Positions 26,199 to 37,781 of a DNA stretch of 60,383 nucleotides are shown one piece after another. This stretch comes from Salibacterium qingdaonense (lineage in GTDB: Bacteria; Bacillota; Bacilli; Bacillales; Marinococcaceae): assembly GCF_900114715.1 (NCBI RefSeq), contig NZ_FOTY01000019.1:1-60383 (forward strand), in the 5' to 3' direction. Each line of letters starts with the position of its first letter. Within the stretch, counting starts at the first letter, position 1. A program made the position numbers and the translations under genes. The notes beneath the pieces were generated by a model. The model was not told the origin of the DNA. It searched no databases and saw nothing but the letters and a program-made list of their open reading frames with translations.

Positions 26199-26221
26199 TG
26201 TTTCATGTGCAGATTCCTCCG

Positions 26222-26264
26222 GATGGAAACGTCACTTGAAGCCCGGAACAACTCACGTTCCATC
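26222..26264. terminator. Hairpin between nrnA and ytrI
   Basis: GATGGAAACGT (26222-26232) pairs with ACGTTCCATC (26255-26264) with one bulged base. No strong T run follows, so termination is uncertain, but it is the only candidate between these convergent genes. Confidence 0.4.
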
Positions 26265-26275
26265 TCAAGGCGCCA

Positions 26276-26791
26276 TTATGACGTTTCCTGTTCCGGGGGA
26301 AGAATTTTTAAATGAAGTTCCAGAGTAGTGTAAATGTGCATTTCACGGATGCTGAGTCGGAACTCGTTGTCCCCGGTTTCGTAGAGCTTGTTTTCCACTG
26401 CTTTTTTTATTAATTCTTTCCCTTCGACAACACTTTCAATGTTTTTCCCGTTTAAAAATTTCACTTCGTTTTCCGCCTGCTGCTTTAACTCATAGAGAGC
26501 CAGTTCATTCAACTCCATAGTTTTTTCATTTGTGAAAAGCAGCTCAATGTCCTGAATGGTAAGCTTTTGTTCATTCTCCTGATTGCGCCGGCGCTCCTCG
26601 CTTCGAAGGACCTCAATCTGCTCCTCCTGCTCTTCAATCTGAAGCCGCTGCTTATTTATTTCAATGACCAGTTCTTCATGAACAGCCCCGAACTGAAATA
26701 GAAAAAAAGCCCATCCTCCGAGGCCGCCGATCACAGCACCGGCAAAAAAACGCTGCCATCCCGGTCTCCTGTAATAGGGAGGAATTCTCAT
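26276..26791 (-). CDS. ytrI: Sporulation membrane protein YtrI
   Basis: 171-residue protein with one membrane segment near the N terminus (about 15-37, FFAGAVIGGLGGWAFFLFQFG) and a coiled-coil region (about 45-95) outside. The start MRIPPYYRRPGWQRFFAG is nearly identical to the B. subtilis protein, which fixes the ATG at 26791. The start overlaps the ytrH stop (ATGA), so the two are co-translated. In B. subtilis ytrH-ytrI is a mother-cell (SigE) sporulation operon needed for full spore resistance. Confidence 0.9.
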   Translation of the reverse strand: MRIPPYYRRPGWQRFFAGAVIGGLGGWAFFLFQFGAVHEELVIEINKQRLQIEEQEEQIEVLRSEERRRNQENEQKLTIQDIELLFTNEKTMELNELALYELKQQAENEVKFLNGKNIESVVEGKELIKKAVENKLYETGDNEFRLSIREMHIYTTLELHLKILPPEQETS

Positions 26792-27123
26792 GAAGATATC
26801 TGTTCCTGGGTGATCCATTGAATAATCAAGGTGCCGGTGTTGGCCCCTCCGAGTGCTGCGCATATCATGGCAATAGTCTTATACATATCGGCGTGGGTGC
26901 CGGCAAACAGGCCTCTTTCAAGCGATGTGATGGCATCGAATGTGCCGCCGATGGCTGCAACCAGAGCCCAGATTTTCAGGCCGGAAGCGAGATCATGAAT
27001 CGTGGAAAGCGGCGGTTTTCCTATCAAAAGCGCCCCCATTCCTCCTATAAGAGAACCACCGATAATAACGCCGAAAGCGACAAAAAAATCCATAACAAGT
27101 GTCCCTGCAAAATCCCTGCCCAT
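26788..27123 (-). CDS. ytrH: Sporulation membrane protein YtrH
   Basis: Small integral membrane protein of 111 residues with three hydrophobic segments: VMDFFVAFGVIIGGSLIGGMGALLIG, LKIWALVAAIGGTFDAIT and TIAMICAALGGANTGTLIIQWI. The ATG at 27123 follows AAAGGAGATG. First gene of the ytrH-ytrI pair, transcribed away from dnaE. The function in spore formation is inferred from the B. subtilis operon; no SigE promoter could be assigned with confidence. Confidence 0.88.
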   Translation of the reverse strand: MGRDFAGTLVMDFFVAFGVIIGGSLIGGMGALLIGKPPLSTIHDLASGLKIWALVAAIGGTFDAITSLERGLFAGTHADMYKTIAMICAALGGANTGTLIIQWITQEQISS

Positions 27124-27265
27124 GTTCTGTGCATCTCCTTTCTGTTGACAAGCGCCGCATCGTCTATAGTATAAATATAAGAAATAAACGAACAGGATAT
27201 GCTTGTTTTCCTTGGAAAAGCTGTTCATACTTAATAGTAGAAGGATTAAAAAGGAGCTGGTGGAT

Positions 27266-30200
27266 ATGGAGTTTGTACATTTACATATTCATACCGAATA
27301 CAGCCTCCTGGAAAGTACAGCCCGGATGGACACGCTTATCAAGCAGGCTTCAGAAGCAGGGATGCATGCCCTTGCCATCACAGACAAAAATGCGATGCAT
27401 GGCGTGGTTCCTTTTTATAAAAAGTGTGTAAAAGCCGGTATTAAACCGATTATCGGGATGGAACTGTGGGTGGAAGGAATAAAACGAAGTGGAAGTTATC
27501 CTGTGCTGTTTCTCGCGGAAAATAACAGCGGATACCGTGAACTGATGCGGCTGTCCACAGTAAAACAGACGGAGCAGACAATCACGCTTGATAGAATAAC
27601 CGCTGTTCTTGAAAATGCCGTTACGGTATTTCCTTATGCTGAAAGTGAGCCGGCGGTTCTTCTCCGGGATGCAGAAAAAGCGGGGGCAGCAGAGGTTCTG
27701 CAGACATGGATGAACCGCGCCGGAACTCTCCCTATGTATATGGAGAGACAGCCGGTACAAGGGGAAGACGATATGGTACAGGCATGGAAAGATCTGGCCG
27801 GTGAACAAAACCTGCTTCTCGCTGCCGGGTTTAACGTACATATGACGTCGCCTGAAGAACAGGAAGTGCTTCTTGCTTTGAAAGCGGTGGAAACCGGGCA
27901 GAGACTCCCGGAAGTATCGGCGCAGCAGATAAAACACCAGGGATGGATGAACGATGATGAGGGAATCCGCCGCCTTCTGGAGCAGGAACCGGAGGTCATC
28001 CGGGAAACAAACCGGATTGCACAGCGGTGCAGCGTTACGATTGAATTTAACCAGTCTCTGCTCCCTTCTTTTCCGCTTCCATCCGGTTACACCGCACAAT
28101 CTCTGTTGAGAGAACGCTGCTATGCTGGAATCCACTTCCGGTACGGCGAGCCAAAACAAGCTGTCCGGGAGCGGCTGGAGCATGAACTCGGTATTATTCA
28201 TGATATGGGGTTTGAGGATTATTTTCTGCTTGTGGCCGACTTTGTTGACTTTGCAAGACGACAGGGGATGCTCGTTGGTCCCGGGCGAGGGTCGGCGGCC
28301 GGGAGTCTTGTCTCGTACGTGCTTGAGATCACCGATGTCGACCCGGTCCGTCATGACCTTCTGTTTGAGCGGTTTCTGAATCCGGAGCGCTTGAATATGC
28401 CGGATATTGATATTGATTTTCCTGATTACCGCCGCGATGAAGTCATAGAATACGCTGCCCGGACGTACGGGAGGGATCATGTCGCGCAGATTGTCACATT
28501 TGGAACGTTCGGTGCACGTGCTGCCCTTCGCGATACCGGGCGTATTCTTGAGGCACCGCAGGCTCTTGTAGACAGGCTGGCTTCGTTCATTCCACAGGGT
28601 CCCGGGACTTCCCTCCGGAAAACATACAACGAAAATCAAATGATGCGTGATCTGCTGGAAAAAGAGTCGACCGCCTATTTGATATTCCGTCTCGCTGTAC
28701 AGCTTGAGGGACTGCCGAGGCATACTTCTGTTCATGCTGCGGGAGTTGTTATGAGCGGCAGCCGATTGTTTGATCATGTCCCCCTTATGAAAAAAGACGG
28801 GAATGTTCTGCTGACTCAGTATGCGATGGATGATCTGGAAGAACTGGGTCTTTTAAAAATGGATTTTCTCGGTCTGAAAAACCTGAGTCTGCTCGAACGG
28901 ATGACATCCTCCATCCGCTCCAAAGAAAATGAAATCATTGACCTGCGCCGGCTCCCGCTTGATGATACGGCTGTGTATACGATGCTTTCAGATGGAGATA
29001 CCACCGGCATTTTCCAGCTTGAATCCGCGGGTATGCGCCGGGCTCTCCGGCAGATCCAGCCGGACCGGTTTGAGGATATAGCTGCAGTCAATGCCTTGTA
29101 CCGGCCGGGACCAATGGAAAACATACCGGTTTATGCTGAAAGGAAAAATAATCAGACAGACCCGGAGTACCCGCATGAAGACCTGAAACATATTCTGGCG
29201 CCTACGTACGGAGTGATTGTGTATCAGGAACAGATTATGCAGATTGCGTCCACAATGGCAGGATACACGTTTGGTGAATCGGATCTTCTGCGGAGGGCTG
29301 TGAGCAAAAAGGACCGTACTGTACTTGAACAGGAAAGAACAAGGTTTCTCGAAGGTGCACAAAAACGCGGGTATGATGAACAAATCGCAGAAGCGGTATA
29401 CGATCTGATTGTAAAATTCGCTGATTACGGGTTTAACCGCTCTCACGCAGCAGCTTACAGTTTCATTGCCTACCAGCTTGCGTATCTGAAAGCTCACTAC
29501 CCTGCTCATTTTTTTGCCGCTCTTCTTACCCTTCATAATGGAAATCCGGACAAGATGGGGGAGTATATCCGGGAGGCTGTGCAAAAAAATATAGCCGTCC
29601 TCCCTCCATCTGTCAATGAAAGCACAACTGTCTTTCAGGCGTTTTCCCAGTCCATCCGCTTCGGACTTCTACCGGTTAAGAATGTGAACGCAGAAATGGC
29701 ACGAAGGCTGACAGAAGAGCGCAGACATGGAAAATACAGAGGTTTTATTGACTTTTTAATGAGAATGGATTCAGAAGTGTTAAAGCGTCGTCCGCTTGAA
29801 ATGCTGATTAAAGCCGGGGCTTTTGATGATTTCGGCATGGACCGTGCTGTACTGCTTGCTTCTCTGGACAGAGCGATGGAGTATGCAGCATTTCAAAAAG
29901 ATATAGGGGCGCTTCTCCCGGAAGGTGAAATGGACTTTAGGTTTGTAGATATGCCCCCGTTCACAGAACTGGAGAACTATGAAGCCGAAAAAGAAGCAGC
30001 CGGCTTTTATCTGACCGGCCATCCGCTGCACAAATACGAACAGGTTCTTGCTCCATTTGAACCGGTACCTTTTCATAGAGAACTGCCCGGGAAGAAAAGG
30101 GACGTCTGGGCAGCAGGAATCGTGGAAGAAGTCAAAAATATCCGGACAAGGCAGGGGCAGTCGATGGCTTTTGCCGGTTTGACTGATGGTACGGGTTCGA

Positions 30201-30598
30201 TGGAGACAGTGTTTTTCCCTGATGTGTACCGGAATTCCCGCAGCCTCCTGCAGGAACAGCGGCCTATTTTAATTCGCGGGCGCCCGGACCAGAAGGCGGA
30301 GGGAAACAAACTTCTGGTCGATGAAGTGCTGGATCTTGAAGAACTGTATCAGACAGCGGGCGATGTCCTTTATTTAAAACTCACAAGCCGTCAGGGTGAT
30401 TTACAGAAAGCGAAAAAAATCAAGGATATTGTAAAACGGTATCCCGGGGGGACGCTTGTCTGTCTGTATTATGAAAACGAAAAAACAGCTGTCCGGCTGT
30501 CAGACAAATACCGGGTCTCTGAGAAAGACGCTCTGCTGAAAGATTTGAAGACTGTTCTTCCCGAAGAATTTGTAGTATTGAAGAAACACAGAGGGTGA
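27266..30598 (+). CDS. dnaE: DNA polymerase III alpha subunit DnaE
   Basis: Replicative C-family polymerase that extends primers on the lagging strand before handing over to PolC. The 1110-residue protein contains a PHP domain (1-210, HLHIHTEYSLLES), the palm with GPGRGSAAGSLVSY and the catalytic PDIDIDFPD (D380 and D382), the thumb/fingers (GVIVYQEQIMQIA, FADYGFNRSHAAAYS), tandem HhH motifs and a C-terminal OB domain (VKNIRTRQGQSMAFAGLTD). The start is ATG 27266 with AAGGAG nine bases upstream; the length agrees with B. subtilis DnaE (1115). It leads a run of metabolic genes. Confidence 0.96.
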   Translation: MEFVHLHIHTEYSLLESTARMDTLIKQASEAGMHALAITDKNAMHGVVPFYKKCVKAGIKPIIGMELWVEGIKRSGSYPVLFLAENNSGYRELMRLSTVKQTEQTITLDRITAVLENAVTVFPYAESEPAVLLRDAEKAGAAEVLQTWMNRAGTLPMYMERQPVQGEDDMVQAWKDLAGEQNLLLAAGFNVHMTSPEEQEVLLALKAVETGQRLPEVSAQQIKHQGWMNDDEGIRRLLEQEPEVIRETNRIAQRCSVTIEFNQSLLPSFPLPSGYTAQSLLRERCYAGIHFRYGEPKQAVRERLEHELGIIHDMGFEDYFLLVADFVDFARRQGMLVGPGRGSAAGSLVSYVLEITDVDPVRHDLLFERFLNPERLNMPDIDIDFPDYRRDEVIEYAARTYGRDHVAQIVTFGTFGARAALRDTGRILEAPQALVDRLASFIPQGPGTSLRKTYNENQMMRDLLEKESTAYLIFRLAVQLEGLPRHTSVHAAGVVMSGSRLFDHVPLMKKDGNVLLTQYAMDDLEELGLLKMDFLGLKNLSLLERMTSSIRSKENEIIDLRRLPLDDTAVYTMLSDGDTTGIFQLESAGMRRALRQIQPDRFEDIAAVNALYRPGPMENIPVYAERKNNQTDPEYPHEDLKHILAPTYGVIVYQEQIMQIASTMAGYTFGESDLLRRAVSKKDRTVLEQERTRFLEGAQKRGYDEQIAEAVYDLIVKFADYGFNRSHAAAYSFIAYQLAYLKAHYPAHFFAALLTLHNGNPDKMGEYIREAVQKNIAVLPPSVNESTTVFQAFSQSIRFGLLPVKNVNAEMARRLTEERRHGKYRGFIDFLMRMDSEVLKRRPLEMLIKAGAFDDFGMDRAVLLASLDRAMEYAAFQKDIGALLPEGEMDFRFVDMPPFTELENYEAEKEAAGFYLTGHPLHKYEQVLAPFEPVPFHRELPGKKRDVWAAGIVEEVKNIRTRQGQSMAFAGLTDGTGSMETVFFPDVYRNSRSLLQEQRPILIRGRPDQKAEGNKLLVDEVLDLEELYQTAGDVLYLKLTSRQGDLQKAKKIKDIVKRYPGGTLVCLYYENEKTAVRLSDKYRVSEKDALLKDLKTVLPEEFVVLKKHRG

Positions 30599-30614
30599 AC
30601 AAGTTATTCTCATC

Positions 30615-30623
30615 TGTTATAAT
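30615..30623 (+). promoter_or_regulatory. Extended -10 promoter before the malic enzyme
   Basis: TGTTATAAT (TGnTATAAT), 17 bases past the dnaE stop and about 78 bases before the next start. No clear -35. Confidence 0.45.
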
Positions 30624-30700
30624 AAGATAAGTTTTGCAGTGGCTGAAAACCTGCAGAGGAATTATCAGTATGCGGATCAGGAAGAAGGAGAGTGGAGAAT

Positions 30701-31939
30701 TTGCCAACGACGAGAGAAGAAGCATTGCAGATCCATCGGGAAAACCAGGGGAAACTCGAATCAAAATCGAAAGTTCCTGTTCGTAATACAAGAGATTTAA
30801 GTCTTGCTTACTCCCCGGGAGTGGCCGAACCTTGTAAAGCAATTTTTGAAGATAAACAGAAGGTATTCGACTACACGATGAAGGGCAATATGGTAGCTGT
30901 CGTCTCAGATGGGTCCGCTGTTCTGGGACTTGGCAATATCGGCCCTGAAGCTGCTCTTCCCGTTATGGAAGGCAAAGCGGTATTATTCAAATCTTTCGCA
31001 GGAGTGGACGCGTTTCCCATCTGTCTTGATACATCAGAGGTGGACAGAATTGTGGAAACGGTCAAGCTGCTTCAGCCGACATTCGGTGGTGTGAACCTCG
31101 AAGATATTGCGGCGCCGAACTGCTTTATCATTGAAGAACGGTTAAAAAAAGAAGTTAACATCCCTGTCTTTCACGACGATCAGCACGGCACAGCCATTGT
31201 GACGGCTGCCGGCCTGATTAACGCGCTGAAATTGAGCGGAAAATCCCTGTCCGAACTTAAAATTATTGTCAATGGTGCCGGGTCAGCCGGCATTGCCATT
31301 ATTAAACTCCTGCTTAGTATGGGAGTCCGCGATGTGATTCTGTGTGATTCCAGAGGGGCAATCTATGAAGGTAGAACCACCGGAATGAATGATCAGAAGG
31401 TAGAGATCGCCAAAGTAACCAACAAAGATAAAGTTGCAGGAGAACTATCCGATGTGGCTGCCGGTACTGATGTGTTTATCGGTGTATCCGTTGCCGGGGC
31501 TCTTACAAAAGAAATGCTGCAGAGTATGAATGAAGACCCTATTGTTTTTGCCATGGCAAACCCGGACCCGGAAATTATGCCCGAAGAAGCAAAAGAGGCA
31601 GGAGCTTCTGTTATTGGAACCGGCAGGTCGGATTTTCCTAACCAAATCAACAATGTTCTTGCATTTCCAGGCATATTCCGCGGCGCGCTGGAAGTCAATG
31701 CCACTCATATCAACGAAGAAATGAAGAAAGCGGCGGTTTATGCGATCGCAGATCTGCTTGAGGAGAGCGAGCTGAATTCGGATTATGTCATTCCCGCTCC
31801 TTTTGATCCGCGTGTAGCTCCTGCTGTAGCTTCGGCAGTTGCCAAGACGGCGATGGAGACCGGTGTTGCACGTAAAGAGGTGGACCCAGAATACGTAGCA
31901 GAAAAAACAAGCCGGCTTTCCATTATTGATAAAGAGTAA
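30701..31939 (+). CDS. ytsJ: NAD(P)-dependent malic enzyme (YtsJ type)
   Basis: Decarboxylates malate to pyruvate with reduction of NAD(P). The 412-residue short-form malic enzyme shows LSLAYSPGVAEPC, KGNMVAVVSDGSAVLGLGNIG, EDIAAPNCFIIEERL, FHDDQHGTAIVTAAG and the Rossmann VNGAGSAGIAIIKL. It aligns end to end with B. subtilis YtsJ, the NADP-dependent form. The TTG at 30701 (MPTTREEALQIHRENQGK) matches that start and has AAGGAG ten bases upstream; a GTG at 30692 is too close to the ribosome site. As in B. subtilis, it stands between dnaE and accD. Confidence 0.92.
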   Translation: MPTTREEALQIHRENQGKLESKSKVPVRNTRDLSLAYSPGVAEPCKAIFEDKQKVFDYTMKGNMVAVVSDGSAVLGLGNIGPEAALPVMEGKAVLFKSFAGVDAFPICLDTSEVDRIVETVKLLQPTFGGVNLEDIAAPNCFIIEERLKKEVNIPVFHDDQHGTAIVTAAGLINALKLSGKSLSELKIIVNGAGSAGIAIIKLLLSMGVRDVILCDSRGAIYEGRTTGMNDQKVEIAKVTNKDKVAGELSDVAAGTDVFIGVSVAGALTKEMLQSMNEDPIVFAMANPDPEIMPEEAKEAGASVIGTGRSDFPNQINNVLAFPGIFRGALEVNATHINEEMKKAAVYAIADLLEESELNSDYVIPAPFDPRVAPAVASAVAKTAMETGVARKEVDPEYVAEKTSRLSIIDKE

Positions 31940-32014
31940 CAGGATAGAAAACCGGAAGAAAAAAACAGCCGGCTTCCGTGTTTTCACACATAGACGATAA
32001 AAGAAGGTGTCCTC

Positions 32015-32890
32015 GTGTCATTAAAAGATTTTTTCAATAAAAAAAGAAAATACGCGACGATTCCATCCGATCGTGAACAGCCCGCTCAGATGAACAGTGG
32101 TGTCATGACCAAATGCCCGCAGTGCCGGTCCATTATCTATACAAAAGAACTAAAGAAACACAAAATGGTCTGTATCAGCTGCGGTCACCACCTGGCAATG
32201 AATGCCCATGACCGTATTCATTTTCTGCTGGATGAAGAGACATTCAAAGAATACGACCCGGAAATGTCTTCTTCTGATCCGCTTGATTTTCCGGAGTATA
32301 AGGAGAAGCTGGAAAAGGACCGGCAGAAAACAGGATTAAATGAAGCCGTGGTTACCGGTGAAGGATATGTGAGTGACTGCCCTGTGGTACTGGCTGTCAT
32401 GGATAAAAGATTCCGGATGGGAAGTATGGGATCGGGGGCAGGGGAAAAGATCTCCCGTGCTATTGAAAGCGCGCTGGAGAAACAACGTCCCTTTATTATG
32501 TTTTCGGCTTCAGGCGGAGCACGTATGCAGGAAGGAGTCCTGAGCCTTATGCAGATGGCCAAGACAAGTGCTGCGCTGAAAAGGATGGATGAGGCCGGTC
32601 TGCTCTACATTTCGATGATGACAGATCCTACGACCGGCGGTGTATCTGCCAGCTTTGCCTCCCTCGGAGATTATAATTTTGCCGAGCCCAAGGCAATGAT
32701 AGGCTTTGCCGGACGACGTGTCATTGAAGAAACAATCCGCGAAGAGCTCCCGGAAGATTTTCAGACAGCAGAATTTCTGCTGCAGCATGGTCACTTGGAC
32801 CGGGTCATCCCGAGAGACCAATTAAAACAGGAACTATCGACAATACTTGATCTTCATCATTGTAAAGAAACAGCAGAAGGGGGGGAATAA
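32015..32890 (+). CDS. accD: Acetyl-CoA carboxylase carboxyltransferase beta subunit
   Basis: With AccA forms the carboxyltransferase that moves CO2 from biotin to acetyl-CoA, giving malonyl-CoA for fatty-acid synthesis. The 291-residue protein has an N-terminal zinc ribbon with C34, C37, C53 and C56, then a crotonase fold with [20 protein letters not shown] and [17 protein letters not shown] start with AAGAAGGTG upstream. Two bases separate it from accA, an obvious operon. Confidence 0.95.
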   Translation: MSLKDFFNKKRKYATIPSDREQPAQMNSGVMTKCPQCRSIIYTKELKKHKMVCISCGHHLAMNAHDRIHFLLDEETFKEYDPEMSSSDPLDFPEYKEKLEKDRQKTGLNEAVVTGEGYVSDCPVVLAVMDKRFRMGSMGSGAGEKISRAIESALEKQRPFIMFSASGGARMQEGVLSLMQMAKTSAALKRMDEAGLLYISMMTDPTTGGVSASFASLGDYNFAEPKAMIGFAGRRVIEETIREELPEDFQTAEFLLQHGHLDRVIPRDQLKQELSTILDLHHCKETAEGGE

Positions 32891-32892
32891 AC

Positions 32893-33870
32893 GTGCACAG
32901 CTATCTTCCGTTTGAAAAGCCGGTTATTGAACTGAAGGAAAAGATTACAGAACTTAAATCGTTTACCGAGGAAAAAGATATCGACCTGTCCACAGAAATA
33001 ACCAAGCTGGAAGAACGTCTTGAACAGCTTGAAAATGATATTTACGGTAATCTTCAGCCATGGCAGCGGGTACAGATCGCAAGGCACAGTGAACGGCCGA
33101 CAACTCTCGATTATATCGGCGAACTGTTCACAGATTTTCTTGAAATGCATGGAGACCGGCTGTATGGGGATGATGAAGCTGTTGTAGGAGGTATTGCCAG
33201 ATATAAAGGAATACCGGTGACAGTCATCGGCCACCAACGTGGAAAAGATACAAAAGAAAACCTCAGGCGGAACTTCGGCATGCCGCATCCGGAAGGATAC
33301 CGCAAAGCACTGCGGCTGATGAAACAGGCGGAGAAATTTTCCCGGCCGGTGGTTACCTTTATTGATACAAAAGGCGCGTTTCCGGGGAAAGCCGCTGAAG
33401 AACGTGGACAAAGCGAAGCGATAGCACGTAATCTGGCAGAAATGGCAGGACTGAAAGTACCTGTTATATGCCTTGTAATAGGTGAAGGCGGGAGCGGCGG
33501 AGCTCTTGGTCTTGGGGTAGGTAACTACATTCATATGCTCGAAAATTCCACGTACTCCGTGATATCCCCCGAAGGTGCGTCATCCATTCTATGGAAAGAC
33601 GGATCATTTGCACAGCAGGCATCAGAGACCATGCGTATTACCGCTCCTGATTTGAAAGAACTGGGAGTTATCGACGAAATGGTTCCGGAAGTAAGAGGCG
33701 GGGCGCATAAAGACCTGAAACAGCAGGCTGCCTATATGGATGATGTACTAGAACGTTCGTTACATACTTTACGGAATCAAACGGCAGAGCAACTTGTTCA
33801 ACAGCGCTGGGAAAAATACAAACAAATCGGACAGACGACCGGTGAAAGCGCTGTATCTTCCGGTGATTAA
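32893..33870 (+). CDS. accA: Acetyl-CoA carboxylase carboxyltransferase alpha subunit
   Basis: Partner of AccD; binds the carboxybiotin side of the reaction. 325 residues: helical N terminus ([15 protein letters not shown]), then [53 protein letters not shown] and [40 protein letters not shown], which are hallmarks of AccA. GTG start with GGGGGAATAAAC in front; the ribosome site lies inside the end of accD. Ends at a hairpin terminator before pfkA. Confidence 0.95.
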   Translation: MHSYLPFEKPVIELKEKITELKSFTEEKDIDLSTEITKLEERLEQLENDIYGNLQPWQRVQIARHSERPTTLDYIGELFTDFLEMHGDRLYGDDEAVVGGIARYKGIPVTVIGHQRGKDTKENLRRNFGMPHPEGYRKALRLMKQAEKFSRPVVTFIDTKGAFPGKAAEERGQSEAIARNLAEMAGLKVPVICLVIGEGGSGGALGLGVGNYIHMLENSTYSVISPEGASSILWKDGSFAQQASETMRITAPDLKELGVIDEMVPEVRGGAHKDLKQQAAYMDDVLERSLHTLRNQTAEQLVQQRWEKYKQIGQTTGESAVSSGD

Positions 33871-33873
33871 CAA

Positions 33874-33908
33874 CAATGCTTTCTGAATTCATCGGGAAGC
33901 ATTTTTTC
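33874..33908 (+). terminator. Terminator after accA
   Basis: AATGCTTTC pairs with GGAAGCATT around a 12-14-base loop, followed by a run of T. Confidence 0.75.
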
Positions 33909-33934
33909 TTGATAAGAACGTCTCGTGTTATAAT
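33906..33934 (+). promoter_or_regulatory. Promoter of pfkA (extended -10)
   Basis: TGTTATAAT at 33926-33934 is an extended -10. A weak -35 TTCTTG (33906-33911) lies 17 bases upstream. It sits just after the accA terminator and 46 bases before pfkA, so pfkA-pyk can be transcribed independently. Confidence 0.6.
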
Positions 33935-33952
33935 TTTCTAAAAGATGGATAA

Positions 33953-34939
<987 letters not shown>

Positions 34940-34998
34940 CAAACGATGGAAAAGGGAACTGTGATACAATTGGATCTGGAGAGAAGAGGAGGACAATG

Positions 34999-36753
34999 AT
35001 GAGAAAAACAAAGATTGTTTGTACAATAGGGCCGGCGAGTGAGTCACCGGAAATGATAAGAAAGCTTATTGAAGCAGGAATGAATGTGGCAAGGCTGAAT
35101 TTCTCCCATGGAGATTTTGAAGAGCACAAAGCACGCATTGATACCATTCGTGAGATCGCGGCCGAAACCGGGAAAAATGTAGGTATACTGCTTGATACGA
35201 AAGGACCTGAAGTACGTACGCACACGATGGAAAACGGAGCAATTGATCTTCAGGAGGGACATGAACTTATCGTAACGCCGGAAGAAGTGACAGGCACAAA
35301 TGATAAAATATCTGTTACATATCCCGGCATAGCAGAAGATCTGGAACCAGGCAAAAAGATACTTCTTGATGACGGCTTGATTGAACTGGAAGTCACAGAG
35401 ATCATGGGCAGTGATGTTAAAACCAAGGTGTTGAATAACGCACAGTTAAAAAATAAAAAAGGTGTGAATCTGCCTAACGTCAAAGTCAATCTGCCGGGTA
35501 TCACCGAAAAAGATGCCGAAGATATCAAATTCGGCGTGGAACAGAGTGTCGACTTTATCGCCGCATCCTTTGTACGCCGCCCTTCCGATGTCCTGGATAT
35601 CAGAGAGATACTGGAAGATAAAGGTGCCGAAGATATGCAGATCATTCCAAAGATTGAAAACCAGGAAGGCATTGAAAATATTGAAGATATCCTGGAAGTT
35701 TCGGACGGATTAATGGTCGCACGCGGAGACCTTGGAGTAGAAATTCCAGCTGAGGATGTTCCGCTCGTTCAAAAAGAATTAATTAAGTATTGCAATACAT
35801 CGGCTAAACCTGTCATTACTGCGACGCAAATGCTTGATTCGATGCAGTGGAACCCCCGTCCGACGCGTGCGGAAGCAAGCGACGTAGATAATGCCATTTT
35901 TGACGGTACCGATGCAATCATGCTTTCCGGCGAGACAGCTGCCGGGGATTATCCGGTGGAAGCGGTGCAGACAATGAGAAATATCGCTGTTAAAGCCGAA
36001 TCTGCCTTGAAGTATGAGACGATTTTGGACCAACGCAAAAAAGAGAGCCACCGTTCGATCACCAATTCGATCAGTCAGTCTGTATCCCATACGGCACATG
36101 ATCTGGATGCGGCAGCCATCCTGACGGCTACCGAAAGCGGCTATACAGCTAAAATTGTCTCCAAATACAGACCGGAGTCACCAATTATTGCGGTAACAAG
36201 CAGTGAAAAAGTATATCGGCGCCTCTCGCTTGTGTGGGGAGTCACACCGCTCTTGGGTCAAAAGGCTGAGACAACAGATGAAATGCTGGACAGCACTGTG
36301 TATGAGACGCTTAGAGCAGGTCTTGTCAGCCACGGCGACCTGGTTGTCATAACAGCAGGGGTGCCGGTGGGCGAGACAGGAACCACCAACATCATGAAAG
36401 TTCATGTGATCGGCGAAGTGATCGGCAAAGGACAGGGAATCGGACGCAAAACAGCCTCCGGTCATGTAGTGACAGCCCGCACCGCCGAAGAAGCAAATGA
36501 AAAAGTGCAGGCGGGAAGCATTTTAGTTACGTACAATACGGACAAAGATATGGTACCGGCATTTGAAAGAGCAGCAGCTGTTGTGACAGAAGAAGGTGGA
36601 CTGACATCGCATGCTGCTGTGGTTGGTTTGAATCTTGGTACACCGGTTGTTGTAGGGGTGGAAGGAGCCATGAATCTCTTTGAAGAGGGAGAAGAGGTTA
36701 CAGTGGACAGCGCCCGTGGAGATCTTTACCGCGGCCATGCAAGTGTTCTCTAA
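34999..36753 (+). CDS. pyk: Pyruvate kinase (with C-terminal PEP-utilising domain)
   Basis: Makes pyruvate and ATP from phosphoenolpyruvate. The 584-residue protein has the normal TIM-barrel, B and C domains ([66 protein letters not shown]). An extra Bacillus-type C-terminal domain follows, with [23 protein letters not shown] resembling the phosphohistidine domain of PEP synthases. ATG 34999 is preferred over 34996 for its distance from GAGGAGG. Second gene of the pfkA-pyk operon. Confidence 0.96.
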   Translation: MRKTKIVCTIGPASESPEMIRKLIEAGMNVARLNFSHGDFEEHKARIDTIREIAAETGKNVGILLDTKGPEVRTHTMENGAIDLQEGHELIVTPEEVTGTNDKISVTYPGIAEDLEPGKKILLDDGLIELEVTEIMGSDVKTKVLNNAQLKNKKGVNLPNVKVNLPGITEKDAEDIKFGVEQSVDFIAASFVRRPSDVLDIREILEDKGAEDMQIIPKIENQEGIENIEDILEVSDGLMVARGDLGVEIPAEDVPLVQKELIKYCNTSAKPVITATQMLDSMQWNPRPTRAEASDVDNAIFDGTDAIMLSGETAAGDYPVEAVQTMRNIAVKAESALKYETILDQRKKESHRSITNSISQSVSHTAHDLDAAAILTATESGYTAKIVSKYRPESPIIAVTSSEKVYRRLSLVWGVTPLLGQKAETTDEMLDSTVYETLRAGLVSHGDLVVITAGVPVGETGTTNIMKVHVIGEVIGKGQGIGRKTASGHVVTARTAEEANEKVQAGSILVTYNTDKDMVPAFERAAAVVTEEGGLTSHAAVVGLNLGTPVVVGVEGAMNLFEEGEEVTVDSARGDLYRGHASVL

Positions 36754-36806
36754 AAACTGCGGCGTTTGTGAAGAATCATAATTGATGTGGAGGAGGTCTG
36801 TAAACG

Positions 36807-37202
36807 ATGGGAAAATGGCTTCTGCTGCTTTTGATCATTGTACCGGCTGTTGAGGTAGGGGTGCTGATTCTGTCCGGCAGCATCATCGGGGTATGGCCGA
36901 CCATTTTGCTGATTATCCTGACAGGCCTCCTCGGCGCATGGCTTGCCAGAAAAGAAGGAATGGAAACGATACGCACCGCCCGTCTTCAGATGCAGAGCAA
37001 TGAAGTGCCCGGAACGCTTGTGCTGGACGGTATCTGCATACTGGTAGGCGGAGCAGTGCTTCTCACCCCTGGTTTTATCACGGATGCTGCAGGTTTCTTT
37101 TTACTCATTCCTTATACCAGAGGGATTGTAAAGGCCCTGCTGCAGAAATTATTCAAAAAAATGATGAACAGTGGAAGCATTGTATTTCTGCACCGAAAAT
37201 AA
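36807..37202 (+). CDS. fxsA: FxsA-family membrane protein
   Basis: 131-residue membrane protein of the FxsA family. Features are LLLLIIVPAVEVGVLILSG near the N terminus, the family core GVWPTILLIILTGLLGAWLARKEG, QMQSNEVPGTLVLDGICILVGGAVLLTPGFITDAAGF and a basic C terminus. In E. coli FxsA counteracts exclusion of phage T7 by F; the native role is unknown. ATG with GGAGGAGG upstream. In B. subtilis the same gene (ytzA) follows pyk. Confidence 0.88.
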   Translation: MGKWLLLLLIIVPAVEVGVLILSGSIIGVWPTILLIILTGLLGAWLARKEGMETIRTARLQMQSNEVPGTLVLDGICILVGGAVLLTPGFITDAAGFFLLIPYTRGIVKALLQKLFKKMMNSGSIVFLHRK

Positions 37203-37287
37203 ACCGGGCAGTCTGTTGAAGCATGACAGAAATGATAGTTATGTGGTAGGATAATTACGAAGTCTATGTGGAAGGATGTACAAAGCG

Positions 37288-37761
37288 TTGATATCGCAGG
37301 CAACTATATTTATGCTTATTCTGCTTGCGGTCGGAATACTTGGGAAAAATCAGACACTGATAGCAGCAGTCGGTATTCTGCTTCTTTTGAAATGGACCGG
37401 TATGGGGGACAAAGCGTTCCCGTTTCTACAGGCAAAAGGAATTCCTATTGCTGTTACGATTCTTACCGTCTCTGTTTTAGTGCCGATTGTAACTGGTGAA
37501 ATTGGTTTTAAACAGCTTGGTGACGCAGTGAAATCGTATTATGCCTGGATAGCACTGGCCTCCGGTATATTTGTAGCGTTAATTGCAAAAGGCGGCGTGG
37601 AACTACTGCAGAATGACCCTCATATCACCGCTGCACTGGTGATAGGTACGATCCTTGCGGTAGCTCTGTTTAATGGTGTAGCAGTTGGACCTTTAATCGG
37701 TGCAGGCATAGCTTATGCGGCGATGAAAGCTGTAGAATTTTTCTCATCAGCCGGCGGTTGA
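37288..37761 (+). CDS. ytwI: UPF0756/DUF441 membrane protein YtwI
   Basis: Small polytopic membrane protein (157 residues from the TTG chosen). Four to five hydrophobic segments; the conserved stretches VLVPIVTGEIGFKQLGDAVKSYYAWIALASGIFVALIAKGG and ALVIGTILAVALFNGVAVGPLIGAGIAYA match B. subtilis YtwI closely. Function unknown. The TTG at 37288 lies about 12 bases after GGAAGGA and fits the homologue's start; the ATG at 37276 abuts that site directly and seems less likely. Precedes citZ as in B. subtilis. Confidence 0.85.
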   Translation: MISQATIFMLILLAVGILGKNQTLIAAVGILLLLKWTGMGDKAFPFLQAKGIPIAVTILTVSVLVPIVTGEIGFKQLGDAVKSYYAWIALASGIFVALIAKGGVELLQNDPHITAALVIGTILAVALFNGVAVGPLIGAGIAYAAMKAVEFFSSAGG

Positions 37762-37781
37762 ACAAAATAAGCCTGTTTACA

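Noticed and set aside
27350-28777. 475-codon minus-strand open frame
   Set aside because: It lies opposite the conserved polymerase gene dnaE, has a low-complexity Cys/Phe/Arg-rich composition and no ribosome site; an antisense shadow.
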